Both the position numbers and the translations under genes were made by a program. A DNA stretch of 64,000 nt, from contig JANOSH010000051.1 of assembly GCA_031415695.1 (NCBI GenBank), positions 186,001 through 250,000 on the forward strand. The letters run 5' to 3'. The notes below the pieces were generated by a model that searched no databases, had not been told where the DNA came from, and saw nothing but the letters and a program-made list of their open reading frames with translations. This document shows, in pieces, positions 1-8,841 of the stretch (its first letter is position 1; each line of letters begins with the position of its first letter). Origin of the DNA: JANOSH01 sp031415695. GTDB taxonomy: Bacteria; Actinomycetota; Acidimicrobiia; Acidimicrobiales; Ilumatobacteraceae.

Positions 1-15
1 CAACCCGGCTGGTGC

Positions 16-873
16 TCAGTGGCTCGGGTCGTGAAACGCCTCGGCGGCCAACGCCATAAGGTCGGTCGGCGGCTCGATCCCTAGAGATTTTCGCAGCAAC
101 GTGGTTGAACCCACCATTCGAACGACGCTCAACGGCTCTCCCAGGTCATCAATGGTCAAGTCCAGGCCCAAGTATTCTGCCATGGCTGTAGCAAGTGCCC
201 CGAACGTAACACCCACTCCGCTGCAGATATTGACGATTGGTGGCAAAGGCCCTGAAACGGTGCAAAGCCGTTGAAGGGCGGAGACAACAAACGACCGCGG
301 CACGAAATCACGGCACGTTGCCGCGTTGCGAATGGTTAGCGTTGCGGTGTGGTCAGCCTTTGTCAGGGCGAAGGCGAATTCGCCTACCGGCTGGTGCACT
401 GAAAGACTTGGTCCGACCACGTTGAAAACGCGTGCTGAGACGCAATCGACTCGGCTGCTAGCTGCATCGACTACGAGGTCGGTGGCACGCAACTTTGTTC
501 GTGCATATGGCGTCAACGGCTCACAATCCGCAGTCTCATCGACTATTTCGCTCAATGCCCCGTACTCTGCGGCCGAACCAATGTGGACTAGGCGTAACCC
601 GTGTATCTCGGCAAGGCGCAGAGTATTGGTTACCACCGTCACGTTGGCCGTCTCGAGCTCCGCACTAGTTCCAGACTTGAGCCCCGATGCGTTGATGATC
701 GTAGTAATTCCGAATTCGGTAACAGCTGCATTGAGCTCATCGAAGTCGCTTGGATCAAGCCGGACCATGCCGGGACCACCGGCGCGACTGGAGGCCACGG
801 CGCGCGTACCGAAACGACGAGCAACTGCTGCACCCAGGAAGCCCCGACCACCAAGGATGAGGACGTTGGTCAT
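16..873 (-). CDS. NAD-dependent epimerase/dehydratase (extended SDR)
   Basis: A 285-residue extended short-chain dehydrogenase, probably acting on a nucleotide sugar. The N-terminal Rossmann motif GGRGFLG is at residues 8-14, a catalytic-type Ser is near 100 (HIGSAAEYG), and the YxxxK pair is YARTK at 123-127. Length fits UDP-hexose epimerases, dTDP-4-dehydrorhamnose reductases and GDP-4-keto-sugar reductases; substrate cannot be told from sequence. The ATG overlaps the stop of the upstream nucleotidyltransferase gene (ATGA), so the two are translationally coupled. This is the last gene of a minus-strand run from 3454. Family is certain; the sugar-nucleotide role is inferred from neighbours. 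Confidence 0.88.
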   Translation of the reverse strand: MTNVLILGGRGFLGAAVARRFGTRAVASSRAGGPGMVRLDPSDFDELNAAVTEFGITTIINASGLKSGTSAELETANVTVVTNTLRLAEIHGLRLVHIGSAAEYGALSEIVDETADCEPLTPYARTKLRATDLVVDAASSRVDCVSARVFNVVGPSLSVHQPVGEFAFALTKADHTATLTIRNAATCRDFVPRSFVVSALQRLCTVSGPLPPIVNICSGVGVTFGALATAMAEYLGLDLTIDDLGEPLSVVRMVGSTTLLRKSLGIEPPTDLMALAAEAFHDPSH

Positions 874-1589
874 TGTGTGAGGAACGTGTTCGGCTGTGCG
901 ATAAACAGTTCATTTGCAGCCCGCACATCGTCGACGCGTCCAAGATCGAGCCAGATACCATTGTGCTCGACGCAGTGAACCAAGTGGTCACCCATCAAGT
1001 TCACGAGCAGATCGGGCATGTTGCAATGACGGGCGGGACGAAGATGCTGGTTCACGTGTCGCCCCGCAATTACATTTACACCCATGCTGACGACTTGTTC
1101 GATGGCTGGCTTCTCGTGGTAGCCAACGAGACCATGCTGATCGTCGATTTCGAGCACGCCAAACTCGCTAACGATACGACGGCGATGACACGCAACGGTC
1201 GCCGCAGCCGAAACGCGGCGGTGTTCGAGCACGAGTTGACCAAAGTCGAGGTTGGTCAGCGTGTCTCCGTTGACGACAAGCACATTGTCTGAATCATCGA
1301 TGGGCTCCATCAACCCAAGTGCGCCAGCGGTTCCCAAGGGGGCCGGTTCCCTGGTGTATGTGACCCGAGCGCCAAGGCGCGAACCGTCGCCAATGACCGC
1401 TTCGATAAGGTTCCCCAGATAACCAATACTGACGGTGATCTCAAGGATTCCAGCCGCCACAATCTGGAGCAAGAGGATCTCGAGAATCGACTGGTTGCCC
1501 ACTGGCACCAGCGGTTTGGGGATGATTGTAGTAAGTGGGGCCAACCGGCGGCCCTCGCCGCCTGCTAGCACGAAGGCCTTCGTTGCCAT
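870..1589 (-). CDS. Sugar-phosphate nucleotidyltransferase
   Basis: A 239-residue NTP_transferase enzyme that should activate a sugar 1-phosphate with an NTP. The signature LAGGEGRRLAPLT lies at about residues 8-20, followed by the Lys-Pro segment IPKPLVPVGN and a metal-binding type Asp in VVNGDTLTN. It lacks the left-handed beta-helix C-terminus of GlmU/GlmC types, so it resembles compact mannose-1-P or heptose-1-P guanylyltransferase and RmlA-like enzymes. ATG at 1589 overlaps the preceding stop (TGATG); a GTG one codon upstream is an alternative. The product probably feeds the dehydratases, aminotransferase and acyltransferase of the locus. Nucleotide and sugar are not determined. Confidence 0.88.
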   Translation of the reverse strand: MATKAFVLAGGEGRRLAPLTTIIPKPLVPVGNQSILEILLLQIVAAGILEITVSIGYLGNLIEAVIGDGSRLGARVTYTREPAPLGTAGALGLMEPIDDSDNVLVVNGDTLTNLDFGQLVLEHRRVSAAATVACHRRRIVSEFGVLEIDDQHGLVGYHEKPAIEQVVSMGVNVIAGRHVNQHLRPARHCNMPDLLVNLMGDHLVHCVEHNGIWLDLGRVDDVRAANELFIAQPNTFLTQ

Positions 1590-3454
1590 CACTGTCCTTT
1601 ACGTATCGAGCCGACCAAATCAACCCAGGCGTCGACCATACTGGATCGTGTAAACCGAGCGGCGAGCCCTTCGTTGCTTGTGGTGCGCTGTAGTTGGCGA
1701 AGCGTCTCGGGCGACTCGATTAACTCTGCGAGCACGCGGATCAGATCGTCCGGCGACGTTGGATCGACAAGTCTGCCATTCTGACCATCGGCGATGAACT
1801 CGGCGATTCCGCCCACAGTGGTGGAGATCACGGGCACACCGAGCGAGACGGCCTCCATTGCCGTGAGAGGTATGCCCTCGACTTCGCTGGTGATAATGAG
1901 TGCGTCAGCATCGGCCACAACACTCATCGGGTCGTCCACTTCGCCGAGGTATGACAGCGCTGCGATTTCAGCGGCTTGCGTGCGGGCGAGCGTACCTAGT
2001 GGCCCGTCGCCAGTCATTACGAAGTCGGCGTACGCTCCAAGCTCGAGTGCAGCCGCGATGAACCATTCCGGCCGTTTCTCCGCCGATTGACGGCCAAGCC
2101 ACACAAAACGGGGTCGCCGGCGCGCAAGCCTCGATTCGCTCGGCGGTGCGCTGGGTGTGATTCCGACGTAAATCGTACGTATCAACCCACTGCGCTGATA
2201 GTAGTCAGTCAACAAACGCCGTAACCGATCTGAGGCGGTGACCGTGACGTCGACGAGGTCTGCGCTGTCGACATTGAGCGCTAGGTGACCGGTGTGATTG
2301 AACAGATAGTCAACGACGGCACATCGACCAGGCACTGCGCTGCGAAGCTCGTCGAGATGCTTGTACGCCCATCTGGCACCGATGACGATAATCGTAGCGT
2401 CCTTCAGCTGGCGCAGTATCGGTAGAACCACGCCAGCAATGTCGCCATCGCGGGCTAGCTCATGCACGTCGTAGACATACGGGGTGATCTGCAGCATGCG
2501 TTCATGTCCGGGGGCTGCGCCAACGGGACCGGGACTAAAGCCGAAGGTCACTACGGTTCGCCCGTCGGCGACAAACGCTGTTGCGAGATCTCGGGCCACA
2601 GCATCGCCTCCCCCTGTGGTGAGGAACCACGCGAGGCAGAGAACGATTGGTGACTTATCACCCGCTGGTACATTGACGCACCGGGCCGTGTGGTCCCAGC
2701 CGCTCTGTCGGCTACGTGGGTGATCGGGAAGTTCTTCCGTCGACAGGTTTGGGTAGAGTTGGCTGATTCGTCGCCGGAAGTCGGGCAGCGATTTTCGGGC
2801 CGCTGCGTCGCGACCGTCGACGTCGGAATAGTGATAGCGAAAGAGTGGCTCGCTAAGTGATGCTCCTCGAAACCCGAGGGACGCGGCATGGGCCCAAAAA
2901 CCCCAGTCCTCACAACCGTCAGAGAAGTGCTGCGAGAACCCGCCGGTAGCATCAAAGATGGCTCGTCGAAACACTGCACAGACCGGTATGTGGTTGGCCT
3001 GTGCCATCAGTCGAGGGTCAAGCGGAACAGTTCGCCACACTTCGTGTAGCGCGCCTGAGGTTTGAACCCACGGATACACGATGTCAACCAAGGGGTCGGT
3101 TTCGAGTCGTAGCACCGCTTTTTCGAGGTACGTCGGCGCGATTTCGTCGTCGGGATCGAGGCACGCCAGGTACGAGCCAACTGATTCGCGGATTGCAGCG
3201 TTCCGTGCACCGACGACACCCTGGTTGGCGTCGCGAAACACCCGAATGTGAGCAGACGTGATGGTTGCAAGTAGCGCGGCTGTCTCAACATCTGGGCTTC
3301 CGTCATCCCAAACAATGAGTTCCCAGTCGCGAAGCGTCTGCTCCTCGACGCTATGAATGGCAGCGAGCAACGTCGCAGCCTTCCGATACACGGGCATGAT
3401 GATCGACACCAATGGCCTACGAATCGGCTCTGATGTGCGCAAAAAAGTCCTCAC
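1589..3454 (-). CDS. Two-domain glycosyltransferase (GT2-GT4 fusion)
   Basis: A 621-residue fusion of two complete glycosyltransferase modules. Residues about 14-220 are a GT-A family 2 domain with VSIIMPVYRKA, an EQTLRDWELIVWDDGS segment and the DxD-like LDPDDE. Residues about 270-610 are a GT-B family 4 domain with the acceptor half (AWFLTTGGGDAVARDLA) and donor half (FVWLGRQSAEKRPEWF, FVMTGDGPLG, EVEGIPLTAMEAVSLG containing the ExxxxxxxE motif). It could add two successive sugars to one polymer. The middle segment resembles parts of the genes at 4562 and 8838, suggesting paralogues. The GTG start at 3454 has no clear Shine-Dalgarno. Confidence 0.9.
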   Translation of the reverse strand: MRTFLRTSEPIRRPLVSIIMPVYRKAATLLAAIHSVEEQTLRDWELIVWDDGSPDVETAALLATITSAHIRVFRDANQGVVGARNAAIRESVGSYLACLDPDDEIAPTYLEKAVLRLETDPLVDIVYPWVQTSGALHEVWRTVPLDPRLMAQANHIPVCAVFRRAIFDATGGFSQHFSDGCEDWGFWAHAASLGFRGASLSEPLFRYHYSDVDGRDAAARKSLPDFRRRISQLYPNLSTEELPDHPRSRQSGWDHTARCVNVPAGDKSPIVLCLAWFLTTGGGDAVARDLATAFVADGRTVVTFGFSPGPVGAAPGHERMLQITPYVYDVHELARDGDIAGVVLPILRQLKDATIIVIGARWAYKHLDELRSAVPGRCAVVDYLFNHTGHLALNVDSADLVDVTVTASDRLRRLLTDYYQRSGLIRTIYVGITPSAPPSESRLARRRPRFVWLGRQSAEKRPEWFIAAALELGAYADFVMTGDGPLGTLARTQAAEIAALSYLGEVDDPMSVVADADALIITSEVEGIPLTAMEAVSLGVPVISTTVGGIAEFIADGQNGRLVDPTSPDDLIRVLAELIESPETLRQLQRTTSNEGLAARFTRSSMVDAWVDLVGSIRKGQ

Positions 3455-3563
3455 CCGTGGTTAGGGCCATGCGGCCCGACCGTCGCCTGATGCTAGCCCC
3501 ACGTCGACCACTGCGAGCGGCGTAGCGCATTTCCCAGTACTCTGGCCCTTGAAGGAGCGTGAC
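3455..3563. promoter_or_regulatory. Divergent intergenic region between two glycan operons
   Basis: 109 bp separate the minus-strand glycosyltransferase run from the plus-strand dehydratase pair, so both transcripts should start here. No convincing -35/-10 pair was recognised. A strong Shine-Dalgarno, GAAGGAG at 3551-3557, sits six bases before the GTG at 3564 and decides that start. Confidence 0.4.
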
Positions 3564-4565
3564 GTGAAGCAACACGAACTCGAAGACTTTTACGCGAACC
3601 GACGGGTCCTTGTCACCGGTGGATGTGGCTTCATTGGCAGCCATCTGGTCGAGCGTTTGGTATCCCTTGGCAGCCGGGTCAGGGTCCTCGGTCGATACAA
3701 CAGTGCAGGATCGGCGGGTCACCTCGAAGGAGTTCGGTTACGTCAGGCCGATCTTGATATTTGCCTTGGCGACATCGCCGATGGCGACTTCGTGAGCCGA
3801 TGCATGGAAGGTGTAGACACGGTGTTTCACCTTGCCGCGCTCATCGGCATCCCGTACTCCTACGTGGCCCCCGGACATTACGTATCGACCAACATCACGG
3901 GCACGCTCGGGGTCTTGGAGGCAAGCCGACGCTGGGGCACTCGTCGGGTCGTCCATACTTCAACGTCGGAGACATTCGGCTCGGCGCAGTATGTGCCGAT
4001 GGACGAGAGTCATCCCATCGTCGCCCAGTCGCCGTATGCCGCCACGAAGGTTGCTGCCGACCAACTCGCGATGAGCTATTTCCGGTCGTTCGAAACGCCC
4101 GTCGTTGTCCTCCGTCCTTTTAATACGTTTGGCCCTCGCCAGTCAATGCGGGCGATTGTGCCGACTGTTATCCAACAACTACTAGCCCGACCCGAGGTTC
4201 ATGTCGGGTCAGTCACGCCCATACGGGACTTCAACCCAGTAGCCAACACCGTCGATGGTTTCTTGCGCGCCGGAGCGGTAAACGGGGTCGAGGGGGAACT
4301 CTTCGTTGTTGGCTCCGGCCAGGGACACACGGTGCAACAAGTTATCGACCTCGTTGGCGAACGCTTAGGCGTTGTGCCCAAGGTCGTCACTGCGAACGAA
4401 CGGGTTCGCCCGTCAGCGAGCGAGGTCGACCGCTTGATATGTGACTTCACAAAAGCCAACGAGCGACTTGGCTACTCGCCCAGAATGTCATTCGGGGAAT
4501 GCCTCGATGCTTCAATCGACTACTGTCGACAGCATCGCGTGGACCAACTCAGCTACGCCATATGA
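3564..4565 (+). CDS. NAD-dependent 4,6-dehydratase/epimerase (extended SDR)
   Basis: A 333-residue extended SDR resembling the LegB / dTDP-glucose 4,6-dehydratase group. The Rossmann motif GGCGFIG is at residues 19-25, THTSTSETFG-type Ser/Thr around 133, and YAATK near 158-162. The C-terminal RDFNPVANTVDG segment resembles the family's RDFxxVxDTxxG motif. It probably makes the 4-keto-6-deoxy intermediate used by the DegT aminotransferase at 6617. GTG at 3564 is preferred because GAAGGAG lies six bases upstream; a TTG five codons earlier has no ribosome site. Its stop overlaps the next start (ATGA). Family is clear; the exact sugar is inference. Confidence 0.85.
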   Translation: MKQHELEDFYANRRVLVTGGCGFIGSHLVERLVSLGSRVRVLGRYNSAGSAGHLEGVRLRQADLDICLGDIADGDFVSRCMEGVDTVFHLAALIGIPYSYVAPGHYVSTNITGTLGVLEASRRWGTRRVVHTSTSETFGSAQYVPMDESHPIVAQSPYAATKVAADQLAMSYFRSFETPVVVLRPFNTFGPRQSMRAIVPTVIQQLLARPEVHVGSVTPIRDFNPVANTVDGFLRAGAVNGVEGELFVVGSGQGHTVQQVIDLVGERLGVVPKVVTANERVRPSASEVDRLICDFTKANERLGYSPRMSFGECLDASIDYCRQHRVDQLSYAI

Positions 4566-5935
4566 CCTCATTCGAGGGCGCTGATCCAGACCTCCGATTC
4601 GCGCTCGAAGCCGAACAAGCCCGGGTCGAGTCGTATCGGGCTGAGATCCTGCGCCTAGAGGCCGATTTGGAACTCGCCCGTCAACGGTCGGCGCGACTCG
4701 ACGCCATTACCTCGTCGGAGACATGGCGAATCGGCATCGCTGTCGGTCGCCTCCTGCGGCCGGTGGTGACGGTCGCCCGTCGTGTACGCGGCCGTCGGCG
4801 TCGGCGATCCCGAACGGCTGCTACCAAGGCTGATCAATCACCGGCCCACACCCGTCGAATAGACATTTGCGTACTCCATGATGGTGACTCCGTTTCGGCG
4901 CAAGCGGCTTTCGCTTGCGTTGCCAGACAGACGGTCACGACATGGGAGTTCGTCGCTGCCCGAGGGGTCGACGTAGGTCGCGATGCGGCAGCGTCCGTTG
5001 GAGTTCGAAGCGTCGCAATGTTGGGCAAACCATCGGCGTGGGTCGAGGAATACTTGTCCTGTACTGCACGAACGCCATTTGTGATTTCGTCCTCATCGCC
5101 GTATCTGGCCGATCCGACCTTTCTAGAACGTGCGCTGTTTCGTCTGCTGAGCGAGGTCGACGCAACGTCTGCTCGCCACCGAAACCCGAAACAAGAAGCC
5201 GCTCACGCAACCCTCTTGTCGACAGGCGCCCTGGTTCGCTCCTGCGCCCTCCGCTCGGGTGAGTGGGGTCGGGTGGCGTGGATGGACTCTGCGTTGCCGA
5301 GCGCACACAAGGCAAACCACCAGTTCGACCGTCGCTTGGCGACAACGACGTGGGTGTATCCGACCGCCACGAGGCCGCTTGTGCTCGTGATGTCGACCCC
5401 TGTAGCGATTGCTAACGAGATTATCGAGTGGTGCCTGGCTTGCGGTACAACGGCAATCGTGGTGTCGTTGGGAATGCTTGGCGATGGTGGACAAGAACTA
5501 CGTCGGCTGACTCCATATGTGTATGAACTGCCAGCCATTCTGGCCAGAGAAGGCTGGCCGGCGATGCTCAGCTCATTTTTCCAACGTTACTTTGACACCG
5601 TGATGGTCGGCTTGTGCGACCCGTCTCACCCAACGTGGATTGCAGCGTCGAGCCAAGGTCCCTCAATTGGCGTTGCGCACGACCTGCAGTGGTCACTGGG
5701 ACTAGTTAGCCGGACAACGGGAGTCTCGACAGTGGTCCCGGTAAGCCACGAGATTGCACACTGGCTGGAGCAGCATCGCGTGGGCGGAGTCTGCGCTCCG
5801 ATAGACCTAACGACTTTGAACTCGAGTACGCAGGACGCACGTCTGTGGGCAGCGGTGGTAAAGCAGTCGGTTGGCATCTACGCTCGCGCCAAGCAACTCT
5901 CCGACGCTCAACGGGTTCTCGCCGCCGGGTGCTAA
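4562..5935 (+). CDS. Degenerate glycosyltransferase-like protein with N-terminal coiled coil
   Basis: A 457-residue protein, coupled by ATGA overlap to the dehydratase. Residues about 8-50 form a charged coiled coil ending in TSSETWRIG, then an Arg-rich hydrophobic stretch (VRGRRRRRS) that may contact membrane. Next comes a weak GT2-like segment (CVARQTVTTWEFVAARG) lacking an acidic DxD motif, and a GT-B acceptor-like half (VLVMSTPVAIANEI, LTPYVYELPAILAREG) resembling the acceptor half of the gene at 1589. The protein stops where a GT4 donor-binding domain would begin, so catalysis is doubtful. It may be a scaffold or a decaying paralogue. I cannot assign an activity. Confidence 0.65.
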   Translation: MTSFEGADPDLRFALEAEQARVESYRAEILRLEADLELARQRSARLDAITSSETWRIGIAVGRLLRPVVTVARRVRGRRRRRSRTAATKADQSPAHTRRIDICVLHDGDSVSAQAAFACVARQTVTTWEFVAARGVDVGRDAAASVGVRSVAMLGKPSAWVEEYLSCTARTPFVISSSSPYLADPTFLERALFRLLSEVDATSARHRNPKQEAAHATLLSTGALVRSCALRSGEWGRVAWMDSALPSAHKANHQFDRRLATTTWVYPTATRPLVLVMSTPVAIANEIIEWCLACGTTAIVVSLGMLGDGGQELRRLTPYVYELPAILAREGWPAMLSSFFQRYFDTVMVGLCDPSHPTWIAASSQGPSIGVAHDLQWSLGLVSRTTGVSTVVPVSHEIAHWLEQHRVGGVCAPIDLTTLNSSTQDARLWAAVVKQSVGIYARAKQLSDAQRVLAAGC

Positions 5936-5954
5936 CGCACTGCGCCGAAGCGAA

Positions 5955-6620
5955 TTAGCGTCGGAAAGGGTCGCCACCGCGAGTCGTGAGTGGACGTGCA
6001 GGCACCCCTACTGCAGTTGTGCCTGCCGAAAGATCTCGAAGCAACACCCCACCAGCCCCGAGCGTGCTTGCATCACCCACATTGACGCGCTCCTTGACGA
6101 ATGCGGCACTTGCGACCAGCACCCCTTCGCCGAGACGAACATCACCGCTCACGATTGCACCGGGCAGCACACTTGTGAAGCTGCCGATTCGTGAGTCGTG
6201 GCCAACCACCACGTTCTGTCCGATGTATACATGACGGCCTATGCGGACGTTTCCCGAGATCCGGGCACCAGCAGCAATAACCGTTCCCTCCCCGAGCACG
6301 GTGGCTTTCGGAACCGTGGCACTCGGATGGATTAAGGTTGCGAACTGCCGCTCGCCGCCTACACCAGCGGTGGCAAGCTTCTCGCGGCCCGCAGGCCACG
6401 CTATGCCGATGACCACAGCCAGGTGAGTTTGCCGTGCTAGATCAGCCAAAGATCCAGCGCAGCTGATCCCTCGCTCAACGAGGCGTTCGGGTTCCGGAAC
6501 CCAGTCAGCAAAAAGGCCGACGACCTCATAGTGATGACCGTGGGCGTTGATGGCGTCCACGAGATCGAGCATGTCGCACGCGTGGCCCCCAGCTCCCACA
6601 ATGGCGAGCGGCGTACTCAC
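5955..6620 (-). CDS. PglD/NeuD-like sugar O/N-acyltransferase
   Basis: A 221-residue left-handed beta-helix acyltransferase. The N-terminal half is the PglD-type Rossmann-like domain (LAIVGAGGHACDML); the C-terminal half has hexapeptide repeats (VIAAGARISGNVRIGRHVYIGQNVVVGHDSRIG) with the catalytic-type His in VVGHDS. PglD, NeuD and PerB proteins use acetyl-CoA (or another acyl-CoA) to acylate a sugar nucleotide. Its ATG overlaps the stop of the aminotransferase gene, so the amino group made by that enzyme is the likely acceptor. It is the last gene of the minus-strand run from 10754 and faces the gene at 4562 with a 19-bp gap. Confidence 0.9.
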   Translation of the reverse strand: MSTPLAIVGAGGHACDMLDLVDAINAHGHHYEVVGLFADWVPEPERLVERGISCAGSLADLARQTHLAVVIGIAWPAGREKLATAGVGGERQFATLIHPSATVPKATVLGEGTVIAAGARISGNVRIGRHVYIGQNVVVGHDSRIGSFTSVLPGAIVSGDVRLGEGVLVASAAFVKERVNVGDASTLGAGGVLLRDLSAGTTAVGVPARPLTTRGGDPFRR

Positions 6621-7744
6621 AGGCCGCCAAGAACGACTTCAACGATTCGTTCAATATCGGCATCGCTTAGATCATTTGACATCGGCAGCGACACGATGCG
6701 CTGCGAGAGCATCTCGGTGGTTGCGAGGGTGCCGCAACGCTTAGCATTGATTGCAGCGGGCATTTCATGAAGCGCAGGAGAGAAGTACGCCCGTAACTCC
6801 ACACCCTGTCGAGCCGCGTTCGTGATGACGCTGGCCTGGTCTAGTGAGTCGGGTAATAGTGCAGCCACGAACTGGAAGGTCGACGACGCGCTCTCAGTTT
6901 GGAACATGAAACCGGCGGGGGTGAGATGATCGCGCAGTAGACACGCTGCTCGGCGTCGGTGCGCGAGCGTGTCGGCGTACGTATCAAGCACGGCTAATGC
7001 GCAGGCGGCATGAAGTTCGCTGAGTTTTCCGTTGAGCCCCCACGCAGTTGTTGCCTGACGTTGATCGTCGAAGTCGAAGTTGATAAGGCGTCGCACCCGG
7101 TCCGCCAGTGCTGGTCTCGTCGTCGTGACGAGCCCGCCTTCGCCGATGGCGAACGGCTTTGTTGCGTGGAATGAGAACACCTCGAGGTCGCCCTGAGTTC
7201 CGAGGGGCGAGCCGTCAGCGTTCAGCGAACCGAAGCCTGCCGCCGTGTCGACTACCAGTGGCACCTGCGCGTTACGGCAGAGCTCCTCCCAATCGCTACG
7301 TTGGCTGGAGCTAGGTGCAGTGCCAAATGTCGAACAGGCAAGTACCGCCGCAACATCGTTGCCGTACCTCCCGAGTGCATCCGACAGGCTTTGGGCGTCC
7401 AGATGCCACCCATCGCTGCTCACATCACAGAACACCGGTTCGCAGCCGACCCACTGCACGGCATTGAGCGTGGCTATGAATGTGAACGACGGCATAATGA
7501 CGCAACGTCGTGGAGAGTCGAGAGGAATGACCGACCGCAGTGCCACCATGAGCCCGATCGTGGCGTTGTTTACCGGGACAGCGGTAACGCCTTGCCCGAG
7601 GAATCCCTCGATTCGCTCGACGAGTAGTCGTTGGCAGGGGCCGTTGTTCGAAAACCAGCGATCGTGCTCGGCGAACGCGAAATACGCACCGACGGCCGAC
7701 TGGCTCGGCAGGAGCGGCGCCTGAAAGCGGATTGGGCTACTCAT
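6617..7744 (-). CDS. DegT/DnrJ/EryC1/StrS sugar aminotransferase
   Basis: A 375-residue PLP enzyme expected to transfer an amino group from glutamate to a keto-sugar nucleotide. PLP-lysine candidate K196 lies in FSFHATKPFAIGEGG, the family's FSFHATK motif; TAAGFGS upstream fits the cofactor-binding Asp region (VVDTAAGFG). NNGPCQRLLVERIEGFLG at the N-terminus and the arrangement are typical. ATGA overlaps link it to the glycosyltransferase upstream and the acyltransferase downstream. With the 4,6-dehydratase and acyltransferase it completes a dehydratase-aminotransferase-acyltransferase set, implying an N-acylamino-6-deoxy sugar in the exported glycan. Whether the amine is at C3 or C4 is unknown. 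Confidence 0.92.
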   Translation of the reverse strand: MSSPIRFQAPLLPSQSAVGAYFAFAEHDRWFSNNGPCQRLLVERIEGFLGQGVTAVPVNNATIGLMVALRSVIPLDSPRRCVIMPSFTFIATLNAVQWVGCEPVFCDVSSDGWHLDAQSLSDALGRYGNDVAAVLACSTFGTAPSSSQRSDWEELCRNAQVPLVVDTAAGFGSLNADGSPLGTQGDLEVFSFHATKPFAIGEGGLVTTTRPALADRVRRLINFDFDDQRQATTAWGLNGKLSELHAACALAVLDTYADTLAHRRRAACLLRDHLTPAGFMFQTESASSTFQFVAALLPDSLDQASVITNAARQGVELRAYFSPALHEMPAAINAKRCGTLATTEMLSQRIVSLPMSNDLSDADIERIVEVVLGGL

Positions 7745-8841
7745 TCGGCAGCTGGGATCCGGCGGGCCAGTTTTCGGGCGAGGCGCAAAGGAAGGCTACT
7801 GATCGGTCGAATTCGCTCGCTGAGACGCGGTTCGGGTGGGCTCAACAATGCACGTGCCTGCTGATCTTGTAGCCGTGCATTGTCAACCCAGGCCAGCTCC
7901 GCCACCGACTTCCAATGATCCCTCGCCTGAAGAAGTTCCTGCGACCAATGCCGCAGCTCCTCGATCATCCGGGCCTCTGTCGTACTCGCCGTCTCATGAC
8001 GCTGCGTGAAAAAAACTGTCGCCACGGTGCGGTCGATGAAGTGAAATTTTACGCCTGCGTCCCACATTCTACGGGCGACATTCCAATCGCCTGGCTCGTC
8101 CGCGAACCGGCAATTCAAGTCGTAACGAAACGCTGCAAGGCCGACGTGATGGATCGCTGACAGAAACCCGAACTCGCCCCGAATTGGTGGATAGGAACCC
8201 ATTTCGACAATGGGCTGATGCGTAGTGCCGTCGACCACAGCGAGGCGACCGTACACGACTTCGGCCCGCGAAACGCGTGCAGCGTCTAGCAGCACGGCGA
8301 GATGATCATCATCCCATTCGTCATCGTGATCTAGCGGAGCGATCCACGATCCTTTGGCCTGCGCTAGCGCTGTGTTCATCGGCCCGATCCCCGCCACGTA
8401 CCAACGCGCTTTCGCTTCGGTTGGGTACGGCCCACGCACGTCGAGGTTGATGAACCGAATCCTGGGATCGCCAATCGCTGCAATGCGTGCGGCCGTATCG
8501 TCGGTGCAGTTGTCGCCTACGACAATCGCTTCCCAGTTCTTGTAGGTCTGGCGGAGTAGCGATGCTAATGCCCTGTTGCAGAGCAATTCAGCCTGATTGA
8601 AGGTGGCAATGCGGACTGTTACGAGTGGCTCGTCGTCATATGCACCATCGAAGTTCTCGTGATCACGTGCATTCGCAAGCACTTCGTTCCATGAGAAAGT
8701 GCGTTCGTACGTCCGTGCGACGAGCGCTTGGGTGTTGCGAAGCTGCGTCTCGATTTGACCAAGCCGGAAAACTACTGATCGTGCGTCGGCAGGAGTAATG
8801 GTGAATTCATCTGCGAGATCGACGTAGTCATTGCCGATCAT
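7741..8841 (-). CDS. Glycosyltransferase family 2
   Basis: A 366-residue GT-A glycosyltransferase. Before the catalytic domain is a helical segment of about 70 residues. The GT2 core starts at VTVRIATFNQAELL, continues with RQTYKNWEAIVVGDNCTDDT, and has the metal-site run APLDHDDEWDDDH. After the core, about residues 285-366 form another helical/basic tail (LPLRLARKLARRIPAAE) that could tether the enzyme to membrane or to partners. The start overlaps the stop of the gene at 8838 and its stop overlaps the aminotransferase start, placing it inside one translationally coupled operon. Donor and acceptor sugars are unknown. Confidence 0.88.
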   Translation of the reverse strand: MIGNDYVDLADEFTITPADARSVVFRLGQIETQLRNTQALVARTYERTFSWNEVLANARDHENFDGAYDDEPLVTVRIATFNQAELLCNRALASLLRQTYKNWEAIVVGDNCTDDTAARIAAIGDPRIRFINLDVRGPYPTEAKARWYVAGIGPMNTALAQAKGSWIAPLDHDDEWDDDHLAVLLDAARVSRAEVVYGRLAVVDGTTHQPIVEMGSYPPIRGEFGFLSAIHHVGLAAFRYDLNCRFADEPGDWNVARRMWDAGVKFHFIDRTVATVFFTQRHETASTTEARMIEELRHWSQELLQARDHWKSVAELAWVDNARLQDQQARALLSPPEPRLSERIRPISSLPLRLARKLARRIPAAE

